Notes: generated from the letters alone by a model not told the origin. 5,340 nucleotides of DNA from Oscillospiraceae bacterium (GCA_031254555.1 JAIRUF010000163.1:1-5340), one strand, 5' to 3'; positions 1 through 5,144 are shown, counted from the stretch's first letter. Translations and numbers: made by a program.

Positions 1-672
1 CATAATGTATTCGGCGCTCATAAGAAGTTCCTGAAGGGTGTTGGCAAGCCCTCTTTTTAAAAGGATCGGCTTGTTAACCTTACCAAGTTGTTTTAACATC
101 TCAAAGTTCTGCATATTGCGTGCGCCGACCTGAATTACGTCTACATCTTCAAACAGATCAAGGTGTGAAAGATCCATTATCTCAGTCACAATGGGAAGTC
201 CCGTATCTTTTTTTGCCTTTAAAAGCAAATCGATGCCCTCAGCTCGAAGTCCCTGGAAGGCATATGGCGATGTGCGTGGCTTAAATGCTCCGCCCCGAAG
301 CAATGTAGCGCCGGACTTTTTTACCTGGGCGGCGATATTGCATATTTGCTCTTCAGATTCAACGGAGCATGGCCCTGCAATGATCTGAAAAAATCCGCCG
401 CCAATTTTTATATCGTTTATATTTACAACAGTATCATCCGGGTGAAATTTGCGGTTTGAGTTTTTAAACGGCTCTTGGATGCGCTTTACCGTTTCAACTA
501 TATCAAGCCCTTGCATAAGTGATATATCAACCGATGACGTGTCTCCTATAAGTCCTAGGATAGTTTGGTATTTGCCTTGGCTTAAATGAGTTTCTATATC
601 CATACTTTTAAGCCAGGAAATCAGATTGTCTATCTGTGAGCTGCTGGTATTTTCTTTGAGAACTAAAATCAT
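1..672 (-). CDS. aroF: 3-deoxy-7-phosphoheptulonate (DAHP) synthase, type I-beta, 3'-truncated by window edge
   Basis: This enzyme condenses phosphoenolpyruvate with erythrose 4-phosphate to give DAHP, the first step of the shikimate pathway to Phe, Tyr and Trp, in the cytoplasm. The visible 224 residues start at ATG 672-670 with GGAGG at 685-681, eight bases upstream. Residues 1 to about 68 resemble the N-terminal ferredoxin-like (ACT-like) regulatory domain of the Thermotoga maritima type. That domain is followed by the FHPDDTVV linker (76-83) and the TIM barrel. Catalytic-domain motifs are IAGPCSVES (98-106, metal-ligand Cys102), LRGGAFKPRTSPYAFQGL (125-142), VTEIMD (162-167), QVGARNMQNFEML (181-193) and KPILLKRG (201-208). 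Family members are about 335-340 residues, so roughly 115 C-terminal residues lie outside the window; no stop or frameshift is seen. In the Thermotoga enzyme the N-terminal domain mediates Tyr/Phe feedback inhibition, which fits the Phe/Tyr attenuator upstream. The paralogue name (aroF, aroG or aroA) is convention. Confidence 0.95.
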   Translation of the reverse strand, partial: MILVLKENTSSSQIDNLISWLKSMDIETHLSQGKYQTILGLIGDTSSVDISLMQGLDIVETVKRIQEPFKNSNRKFHPDDTVVNINDIKIGGGFFQIIAGPCSVESEEQICNIAAQVKKSGATLLRGGAFKPRTSPYAFQGLRAEGIDLLLKAKKDTGLPIVTEIMDLSHLDLFEDVDVIQVGARNMQNFEMLKQLGKVNKPILLKRGLANTLQELLMSAEYIM

Positions 673-685
673 AATATAAACCTCC

Positions 686-732
686 AATAAAATTAAAAGA
701 GCCTCGCAGCGTATTTAACTGCGAAACTCTTT
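686..732 (-). terminator. Attenuator terminator hairpin upstream of aroF
   Basis: Read on the minus strand, the arm 732-719 (AAAGAGTTTCGCAG) pairs over its full 14 bases with 709-696 (CTGCGAGGCTCTTT). Twelve pairs are Watson-Crick and two are adjacent T-G wobbles. The loop is nine bases (718-710) and a T-rich tract follows (696-686). The hairpin ends only ten bases before the aroF ribosome site and lies between the leader-peptide stop and aroF, so it is an intrinsic terminator that must be read through for aroF expression. Its 5' arm is also part of the alternative antiterminator (778-719). Confidence 0.9.
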
Positions 733-778
733 GCTTTAACTAAAATGTGTTAAAAACAATGTAGTTTTTCTCTTGCAG
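719..778 (-). promoter_or_regulatory. Antiterminator alternative to the aroF attenuator hairpin
   Basis: On the minus strand, 778-719 can fold into one long interrupted helix. The pairs are CTGC (778-775) with GCAG (722-719), AAACT (767-763) with AGTTT (728-724), TTG (759-757) with CAA (733-731), and TTTAAC (754-749) with GTTAAA (740-735), closing an eight-base loop. Small asymmetric internal loops separate the blocks. The helix uses nearly all of the terminator's 5' arm, so the two structures exclude each other. The leader-peptide stop codon (752-750) lies inside this helix, so a ribosome finishing the leader would disrupt it. The pairing was done by eye; no energies were computed. Confidence 0.72.
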
Positions 779-866
779 CAAAATACAAATTGGCCTTACT
801 AAAAAAATAAGTAAAGCTAAAGTATGCAAAGTATAATTCTTTTGCAGCAAGGATAATTCTGTTCAT
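750..866 (-). CDS. Phe/Tyr-rich leader peptide of the aroF attenuator, 38 residues
   Basis: A small ORF runs from ATG 866-864 to TAA 752-750, with AGGAG at 880-876 nine bases upstream of the start. The peptide begins MNRIILAAKEL. It then has an aromatic run at residues 12-22 (YFAYFSFTYFF) in which eight of eleven residues are Tyr or Phe, and another Tyr-Phe pair at 28-29. In total it has seven Phe (all TTT) and four Tyr codons and no Trp. Its role is inferred to be regulatory: low charged tRNA-Phe or tRNA-Tyr would stall the ribosome in the run and allow the antiterminator, while full translation to the stop covers it and allows termination. The product itself need not have a function. The support is four-fold: its own promoter and ribosome site, codon content matching the pathway downstream, stop-codon placement inside the antiterminator, and a terminator just after it. 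Confidence 0.88.
   Translation of the reverse strand: MNRIILAAKELYFAYFSFTYFFSKANLYFAAREKLHCF
772..851 (-). promoter_or_regulatory. Anti-antiterminator (1:2) pairing within the leader ORF
   Basis: The minus-strand segment CTTGCTGCAAAA (851-840) is complementary to TTTTGCTGCAAG (783-772) at 11 of 12 positions, with one central T-T mismatch. The downstream segment contains the CTGC that begins the antiterminator, so this pairing would sequester it and favour the terminator when no ribosome is on the leader. A ribosome stalled at the first Tyr/Phe codons (from 833) would cover or disrupt the upstream arm and free the downstream one. The two arms are also near-identical direct copies (TTGCTGCAA), which can pair because the unit is almost self-complementary. 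Confidence 0.65.
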
Positions 867-895
867 AACATATATCTCCTGAAATTACTATGGTC

Positions 896-924
896 ATGAT
901 AACATATCTTTTTAAAGTTGTAAA
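896..924 (-). promoter_or_regulatory. Promoter of the aroF leader transcript
   Basis: On the minus strand there is TTTACA (924-919), a 17-base spacer, and TATCAT (901-896). Each hexamer matches the vegetative sigma-A consensus at five of six positions. Transcription would start near 889, leaving a short untranslated leader before the leader-peptide ribosome site at 880-876. The A/T tracts at about 925-965 lie upstream of both this promoter and the divergent one at 974 and could act as a shared UP-like element. Confidence 0.75.
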
Positions 925-973
925 GAATATATTTTTTAAATGGAAAAAATTTTTAATATTTATGTAGGTATCA

Positions 974-1001
974 TTCACATAAATTAAATATACACTATAA
1001 A
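974..1001 (+). promoter_or_regulatory. Probable promoter of the surface-protein gene
   Basis: TTCACA (974-979) is followed after 16 bases by TATAAA (996-1001), each five of six to the sigma-A consensus. Transcription would begin near 1008. It is divergent from the aroF leader promoter, with about 50 A/T-rich bases between the two -35 elements. The very AT-rich context makes chance matches likelier here than at the aroF promoter. Confidence 0.55.
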
Positions 1002-1036
1002 TTATGTATTATTAATATAAAGAAAGGCGGGTCGAT

Positions 1037-1996
1037 ATGAGTAGGTTTAAGAGTTTATTTGTCAGATTTATGTCTTTATTGATATGGGTTGTTTTTATAA
1101 TAGCGGCTACTTTATTGTCGGCCTTTTCAATAACTATAGACGGAAATGTAAGCAAGGCCAACGAGTGGAAAGACGCTGTGATCACCGGCGTTGTAGAGCC
1201 TCCTGACGGATACAGGAACATAGCCTATGCAGAGGTCTTAGTTATAACGGACAATGCAAGAAACATGTTTAACGTTGCAATTACAGTTGTGGAATTTAAC
1301 TCTATAGGATCAAACAGTTCTGTGCTAATGAGAGTAAATGGTAAAGACGCTCTGTTCATGGACGCGCATGGTGTGAATAAAATTATATATCCAGGATTTA
1401 AAATCAACGCCGCCGCAAGCCGTCAGTATGATGAATACAGTATGGAGGTCAGCGTTGAGATGAGCAAAATAGGAAAAGACGATTGGTTTTCAATTGTTTT
1501 GTTTGATAAGAATGACCGCAATACGGATGAGTTTTTCTTTAACATACAGTCAAGGACGCTGTTGAGCGGTGATCCGTCTGTGCCAACGACCAAAGCCACC
1601 ACAACAAAGGCCACGACAGCGGCCAAGACCACTAAAGCTACAACTTCCAAAAGCGCGAAATCAACTACGGCTAAAACTAAAAAGCCGACAACAAAGAAGT
1701 ATACAACCAAAAAATATACGAAAAAAGGAGCAAGCGCCAAAAAATATACAACTAAAAAATATACGGTAAATAAAAGCCCGACCAAGGGTGCAGGCGAAGT
1801 TTTAAATGTTGAAAACGGTGATAACAATGAGATTTATGACGAATTGTTCGATGACGGCGGCGCTGTTAGCCAGAGCGGATCTCAAACTCTTAAAAAAGCA
1901 GGGATAGCAGCAATTGCTCTGTTGCTCATAATAGCCGCTGTGGGTATCCCGGTTTATCAAAAAAATAAAGAGAGCAGCAGCGATGAAAATGAATGA
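1037..1996 (+). CDS. Putative membrane-anchored cell-surface protein with Thr/Lys-rich repeat linker
   Basis: I do not recognise a named family. The 319-residue product has a positively charged start (R3, K5, R10) and a hydrophobic segment at about 11-31 that is either a signal peptide or a membrane anchor; no clean AxA cleavage site is visible. A globular region of about 32-175 looks beta-rich and opens with ITIDGN...EW..A (32-47), reminiscent of the start of CBM9/DOMON-like carbohydrate- or heme-binding domains; this is only a resemblance. Residues 181-250 are a low-complexity Thr/Lys/Ala linker with TTKATT units and two copies of KKYTTKKYT (220-228, 235-243). An acidic stretch (253-273) follows, then a second hydrophobic helix (about 288-307) and a polar tail. 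No LPXTG or NPQTN-like sortase motif is present, so anchoring is by the membrane helix. The ribosome site is weak (AAAGGCGGG, 1025-1031). The gene is alone between a divergent leader and a convergent gene. Confidence 0.85.
   Translation: MSRFKSLFVRFMSLLIWVVFIIAATLLSAFSITIDGNVSKANEWKDAVITGVVEPPDGYRNIAYAEVLVITDNARNMFNVAITVVEFNSIGSNSSVLMRVNGKDALFMDAHGVNKIIYPGFKINAAASRQYDEYSMEVSVEMSKIGKDDWFSIVLFDKNDRNTDEFFFNIQSRTLLSGDPSVPTTKATTTKATTAAKTTKATTSKSAKSTTAKTKKPTTKKYTTKKYTKKGASAKKYTTKKYTVNKSPTKGAGEVLNVENGDNNEIYDELFDDGGAVSQSGSQTLKKAGIAAIALLLIIAAVGIPVYQKNKESSSDENE
1694..1765 (+). repeat. Two 27-bp coding repeats encoding KKYTTKKYT
   Basis: Positions 1694-1720 and 1739-1765 each encode KKYTTKKYT, separated by 18 bases encoding KKGASA. 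Each copy is itself a near-duplication of KKYT. The peptides are identical while the DNA differs at a few synonymous sites (AAG/AAA and ACC/ACT). This suggests either an old duplication kept at the protein level or continuing codon drift under constraint. The repeat sits in the extracellular linker of the surface protein. Confidence 0.85.
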
Positions 1997-2004
1997 GATA
2001 AAAC

Positions 2005-2046
2005 AATAAAAATAATACCCCGGTAACCCGGGGTATTATTTTTATT
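2005..2046. terminator. Bidirectional intrinsic terminator between convergent genes
   Basis: A perfect inverted repeat has 19-base arms at 2005-2023 and 2028-2046 and a TAAC loop (2024-2027). The GC-rich core is TACCCCGG/CCGGGGTA, and the outer A/T part supplies a T tract on either strand. It lies nine bases after the stop of the surface-protein gene (plus). The stop codon of the minus-strand DUF1846 gene (2044-2042) falls inside the right arm. It therefore probably ends both transcripts. Confidence 0.93.
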
Positions 2047-3523
2047 TATGAAACAATCTCCTGGATTCATATTGCGGCTCACAAGTTATGTTTACACCTA
2101 GCTTTTTAAACACGGCGTCGTCAACCTGTGATAAAATTACACTTGAATGTGCCTCGCACCCCCGCAGCTTATATAGCTGCCTTATTGCCTTTTCCGCGTT
2201 TTTGTCAGTCGCTGCCGATATGGACAGAGCGATTAAAACCTCATCGGTGTGGAGACGGGGGTTTTTATTGTCTAAGTGCTGGGTTTTCAGTTTCTGAATA
2301 GGCTCAATAACCAAAGGCGGTATTAAGTGGATCTCATCAGGTATATCCGCAAGTGTCTTAAGGGCGTTTAGAAGCATGGCGGAGGAGGCCCCTAAAAGGC
2401 TGGTTGTTTTCCCCGTTATTATACGGCCGTCATCCAGCATGATAGCCGTTGCGGGTTTGTTGGTGGCCGATGCCTTGTCACAGCAAGCTTTTACAACCTG
2501 GCGGTCTTGCGATGAAATCTTTGCCTGTTTCATTAAAAGCTCAAGCTTATATACAATGTCAGAGTCAGCAAGGCCCTTGCGCTTTTCGCAGACCGCACTG
2601 TAATATCTTCTGATTATTTCCTGTTCAGCGGCGGTGCGGCAGGACTCGTCGTCTATAATACACTTGCCTGCCATGTTTACCCCCATATCAGTTGGTGACT
2701 TGTAGGGGGAGCAGCCCCATATTTTTTCAAATATAGAGTTTAAAACAGGAAAAATCTCAATGTCCCGATTATAGTTTACTGCCGTTTCGCCGTATGCTTC
2801 AAGGTGGAAAGGATCTATCATGTTAACGTCGTTTAGGTCAGCCGTCGCGGCCTCATAGGCAATGTTGACAGGGTGCGTTAACGCAAGGTTCCAAACAGGG
2901 AAAGTTTCAAACTTTGCATAGCCGGCTTTTATTCCCCTTTTATGATCATGGTACAGTTGAGAAAGGCAGGCGGCCATTTTTCCGCTGCCGGGGCCCGGAG
3001 CCGTGACGACGACCAGTGAACGGCTGGTCTGTATGTACTCGTTTTTGCCGTAGCCATCGTCGCTGACAATGAAAGGCACATTTGAAGGATAGCCTTCAAT
3101 CGGATAATGCCTGTACACTTTCACCCCAAGGCTTTGCAGTCTTTTTTGGAACACGTCGGCCGCAGGCTGAGAGTGGTATTTATTTAAAACAACACTTCCG
3201 ACAAACATACCTATGCTTTGAAAAGCGTCAATAAGGCGAAGCACATCGAGGTCATAGGTTATGCCCAAATCGCCGCGCACTTTGTTTTTTTCAATATCTG
3301 CCGCATTGATGACTATAACAAGCTCTGCCTTGTCCTTGAGCTGATGCAGCATTTTTATCTTACTGTCCGGACTGAATCCCGGCAAAACGCGTGAGGCGTG
3401 AAAATCATCAAACAGCTTCCCGCCGAATTCTAAATATAATTTACCGCCAAATTTTTCAACTCGACGCATAATAAGTTCAGACTGAAGAGAAAGATATTTT
3501 TCTTTGTCAAACCCAATCTTCAT
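2042..3523 (-). CDS. UPF0371 / DUF1846 family protein, function unknown
   Basis: The 493-residue protein matches the conserved UPF0371 (DUF1846) family over its whole length, from MKIGFD through FGGKLYLEFGGKLFDD (25-40), HASRVLPGF (42-50), INAADIEKNKVRGDLGITYD (73-92), HYPIEGYPSNVPFIVSD (139-155) and MIDPFHLEAYGE (235-246) to SPTDMGVNMAG (276-286). A glycine-rich loop, APGPGSGKMA (175-184), follows a beta-strand-like VVVT. It resembles a nucleotide-binding P-loop but lacks the exact Walker A spacing and the final Ser/Thr. The biochemical role is unknown and I assign none. The start at 3523 fits the family's MKIGF N-terminus and has GGAGG at 3533-3529, five bases upstream. An in-frame start at 3541 would add six atypical residues and would place the ribosome site inside the gene. 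No signal peptide or membrane helix is seen, so it is probably cytoplasmic. It is monocistronic, with its own promoter (3580-3552) and terminator. Confidence 0.93.
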   Translation of the reverse strand: MKIGFDKEKYLSLQSELIMRRVEKFGGKLYLEFGGKLFDDFHASRVLPGFSPDSKIKMLHQLKDKAELVIVINAADIEKNKVRGDLGITYDLDVLRLIDAFQSIGMFVGSVVLNKYHSQPAADVFQKRLQSLGVKVYRHYPIEGYPSNVPFIVSDDGYGKNEYIQTSRSLVVVTAPGPGSGKMAACLSQLYHDHKRGIKAGYAKFETFPVWNLALTHPVNIAYEAATADLNDVNMIDPFHLEAYGETAVNYNRDIEIFPVLNSIFEKIWGCSPYKSPTDMGVNMAGKCIIDDESCRTAAEQEIIRRYYSAVCEKRKGLADSDIVYKLELLMKQAKISSQDRQVVKACCDKASATNKPATAIMLDDGRIITGKTTSLLGASSAMLLNALKTLADIPDEIHLIPPLVIEPIQKLKTQHLDNKNPRLHTDEVLIALSISAATDKNAEKAIRQLYKLRGCEAHSSVILSQVDDAVFKKLGVNITCEPQYESRRLFHK

Positions 3524-3551
3524 AAAATCCTCCACGTACAAAATAAATTAT

Positions 3552-3580
3552 ATTATAGCAAAATCGACATAAATTTACAA
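3552..3580 (-). promoter_or_regulatory. Promoter of the DUF1846 gene
   Basis: On the minus strand there is TTGTAA (3580-3575), a 17-base spacer and a perfect TATAAT (3557-3552), preceded by a T-rich stretch. The predicted start near 3545 leaves a leader of about 20 bases with GGAGG at 3533-3529. Confidence 0.75.
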
Positions 3581-3601
3581 GGCAATAGCGCCAAATAAAA
3601 T

Positions 3602-3630
3602 TTGTAATATACCCGCAGAACGTATATTAT
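3602..3630 (+). promoter_or_regulatory. Promoter of the DUF5131 gene
   Basis: TTGTAA (3602-3607) and TATTAT (3625-3630) are separated by 17 bases. The -35 is the same hexamer as in the divergent DUF1846 promoter, so the two form a TTACAA-N21-TTGTAA dyad. The transcript would start very close to the ribosome site (GGAGG, 3639-3643). Confidence 0.65.
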
Positions 3631-3651
3631 ATAAAGGCGGAGGTGATGGAA

Positions 3652-4371
3652 ATGGCTGTTTGGAATCCTTGGCACGGATGCATAAAATACAGTGAGGGCT
3701 GCGATAACTGCTACGTCTACAGGATGGACAAAAAATACGAGAGGGACAGCAGTAAAGTGACAATTAACAAAAGCTTTTCACTTCCGGTGCAAAAATATAA
3801 AAACGGAGAGTATAAGATAAAGTCAGGCGATATACTTTATACCTGCTTTAGCTCAGACTTCTTTTTAGACGATGCGGATGTTTGGCGGACAAAGGCGTGG
3901 GAGATGATGCGTGAGCGCCGTGATATTAATTTTTTAATAATAACTAAACGTATATTGCGGTTTATGGATTGCATACCTCCCGACTGGGGAGACGGGTACG
4001 GCAATGTCATTATCTTCTGTACCGTTGAAAATCAAAAGAGAGCAGACGAAAGACTTCCCGTTTTCTCAAAACTGCCCATCAAACACAAGGGGATAGTTTG
4101 CTCACCTCTGTTGGGACCCATTGATCTCGGCGATTATCTGTGCGGTATAGAGCAAGTAACAGTTGCCGGTGAGTCCGGCTATAACGCCAGGGTTTGTGAT
4201 TACAACTGGATATTGTCTATAAGGGAGCAGTGTATGGAGCAGTGTGTAGATTTTAAGTTCAGTCAGACCGGCGCAAAGCTTAGAAAAGACGGGAAGTTAT
4301 ACTATATAAAAAGGAAATACCAGCATTCTCAGGCTGGCAAAGCAAATATAAACTATCAAAAATTGATTTGA
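3652..4371 (+). CDS. DUF5131 (phage Gp37/Gp68-like) three-cysteine-motif protein
   Basis: The 239-residue product shows the hallmarks of the Gp37_Gp68/DUF5131 family. The N-terminus is WNPWHGCIKYSEGCDNCY (4-21) with Cys10, Cys17 and Cys20 (C-x6-C-x2-C). Then come LIITKR (95-100), FCTVENQKRADERLP (122-136), a GPIDLGD segment (155-161), VAGESGYNAR (171-180) and a C-terminal FKFSQTGAKLRKDGK (201-215). The three-Cys cluster with following TIM-barrel-like motifs recalls radical-SAM iron-sulfur proteins, though the spacing is not the canonical C-x3-C-x2-C. No reaction is established, and iron-sulfur binding is inference. ATG 3652 was chosen because GGAGG (3639-3643) is eight bases upstream and the protein then begins MAVWNPW as in relatives; in-frame starts at 3643 and 3646 lie within or against that site. 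No phage genes flank it. The superoxide dismutase follows 70 bases downstream without a terminator, so cotranscription is possible. Confidence 0.88.
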   Translation: MAVWNPWHGCIKYSEGCDNCYVYRMDKKYERDSSKVTINKSFSLPVQKYKNGEYKIKSGDILYTCFSSDFFLDDADVWRTKAWEMMRERRDINFLIITKRILRFMDCIPPDWGDGYGNVIIFCTVENQKRADERLPVFSKLPIKHKGIVCSPLLGPIDLGDYLCGIEQVTVAGESGYNARVCDYNWILSIREQCMEQCVDFKFSQTGAKLRKDGKLYYIKRKYQHSQAGKANINYQKLI

Positions 4372-4428
4372 TTTCTATTTTTATATATTTCTTTTAAATA
4401 TTACGCATATTATAAAGTAAACACAAAA

Positions 4429-4444
4429 GGAGGTATGTTTTATA
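4429..4444 (+). promoter_or_regulatory. Ribosome binding site that points to an ATA start for superoxide dismutase
   Basis: AAAAGGAGGT (4425-4434) is a near-perfect Shine-Dalgarno sequence with its GGAGG core at 4429-4433. The in-frame codon eight bases downstream is ATA (4442-4444). An ATG at 4435-4437 is only one base from the core, is in the wrong frame and reaches a stop after six codons. Confidence 0.7.
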
Positions 4445-5095
4445 GAAATCAATAAATTTGCGCATATCCCTGCGGGAGAGCATAAACTGCCTGAGCTGCC
4501 GTATGCCTATGACGCGCTAGAGCCCGTAATAGACGCCCAGACTCTTAGGATACACCACGACAAGCACCACAAAAAATATGTTGATGATTTAAACGCTACT
4601 GAAATCGCGCTAAAAGAGGCAAGGAGCGCTAAAAAATTTGAAGACATAAATCTCTTGGAGAGAAACTTGGCCTTTAATGGATCAGGACATATTCTGCACA
4701 GTATATACTGGACTATAATGGCACCCAAAGGCCAGGGAGGAAAGCCATTAGAATACACTCAAAAGTATATTAACTGGTATTTTGGAAACTTTGACGCCTT
4801 TAAAGATCAATTTATCAGCGCGTCAAATGATATACAGGGATCAGGCTGGGGCATTTTGGGGTATAACACAGCTTTTCTGCGCTTAGAGGTGCTGCAGTGT
4901 GAAAAGCATGAGAACCTGAGTATATGGGGGACCATACCAATACTTGTGTGTGATGTGTGGGAACACGCGTATTACCTGAAATATCAAAACAACAGGAAAG
5001 ATTACATAGACAAGTGGTGGACAATAATTAACTGGGAAACAGTTGAACAAAGACTTTTAAACGCGGGGCAAGGGTTATTGCGGTTATTTTTTTAA
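4442..5095 (+). CDS. sod: Superoxide dismutase, Fe/Mn family, probable non-canonical ATA start
   Basis: This enzyme dismutates superoxide to oxygen and hydrogen peroxide in the cytoplasm, an oxidative-stress defence in an anaerobe. Counting from 4442 it has 217 residues, normal or slightly long for the family. All four metal ligands are visible: His38 (IHHDKHHKKYV, 37-47), His86 (GHILHSIYW, 82-90), Asp171 and His175 (CDVWEHAYYL, 170-179). The active-site Tyr is at 46, with GSGWGIL (133-139) and a W-W-x3-NW segment (192-198). The position of the second-sphere Gln of E. coli Mn-SOD appears to be His156, and the Fe-SOD Gln position is Gly82; metal choice is therefore uncertain (Fe or cambialistic is suggested). 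Homology extends upstream through HKLPELPYAYDALEPVI to about 4445, but the frame has no ATG, GTG or TTG between the stop at 4418 and the conserved domain. ATA 4442 is the only codon well placed from GGAGG. Alternatives are a lost start, a sequencing error in TTTT (4438-4441), or a +1 shift there. Confidence 0.9.
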   Translation: MEINKFAHIPAGEHKLPELPYAYDALEPVIDAQTLRIHHDKHHKKYVDDLNATEIALKEARSAKKFEDINLLERNLAFNGSGHILHSIYWTIMAPKGQGGKPLEYTQKYINWYFGNFDAFKDQFISASNDIQGSGWGILGYNTAFLRLEVLQCEKHENLSIWGTIPILVCDVWEHAYYLKYQNNRKDYIDKWWTIINWETVEQRLLNAGQGLLRLFF

Positions 5096-5144
5096 TGCGG
5101 ATTTAAAGTCTGTTCAGCAATATGTCAAGCTCAAAGGAAGCACA

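Noticed and set aside
191..388. 65-codon plus-strand frame
   Set aside because: It is antisense to the well-supported DAHP synthase coding region and has no ribosome site or recognisable content.
673..895. T-box riboswitch upstream of aroF
   Set aside because: T-boxes are common before aromatic genes in Firmicutes, but no T-box consensus (TGGNACCGCG-like) or specifier stem is seen. The translated leader and its hairpins account for the region.
1569..1769. 66-codon Arg/Gln/Pro-rich frame on the plus strand
   Set aside because: It is a frame-shifted reading of the same Thr/Lys repeat region inside the surface-protein gene.
1423..1827. 134-codon open frame on the minus strand, rich in Val/Phe/Leu
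   Set aside because: It lies wholly antisense to the surface-protein gene. Its hydrophobic, repetitive look is the complement of the Lys/Thr codon repeats (AAA/ACN read as TTT/GTN), and it has no ribosome site.
1880..1996. Sortase sorting signal at the C-terminus of the surface protein
   Set aside because: A membrane helix and polar tail are present, but no LPXTG or NP(Q/K)TN-type motif precedes the helix.
4391..4416. PerR-like operator or promoter before superoxide dismutase
   Set aside because: There is only a weak AATAT-N5-ATATT dyad and scattered TATTAT/TATAAA in AT-rich DNA. No convincing -35 and no match to the PerR box consensus was found, so the gene may depend on transcription from the DUF5131 promoter.
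4435..4455. ATG 4435 as start of a short upstream peptide or of superoxide dismutase
   Set aside because: It is one base from the GGAGG core, in the wrong frame, and terminates after six codons. It was kept only as an alternative if the TTTT run is miscounted.
4507..5024. Minus-strand open frames of 83 and 69 codons
   Set aside because: They are antisense to the superoxide dismutase gene, whose metal ligands and homology are clear.
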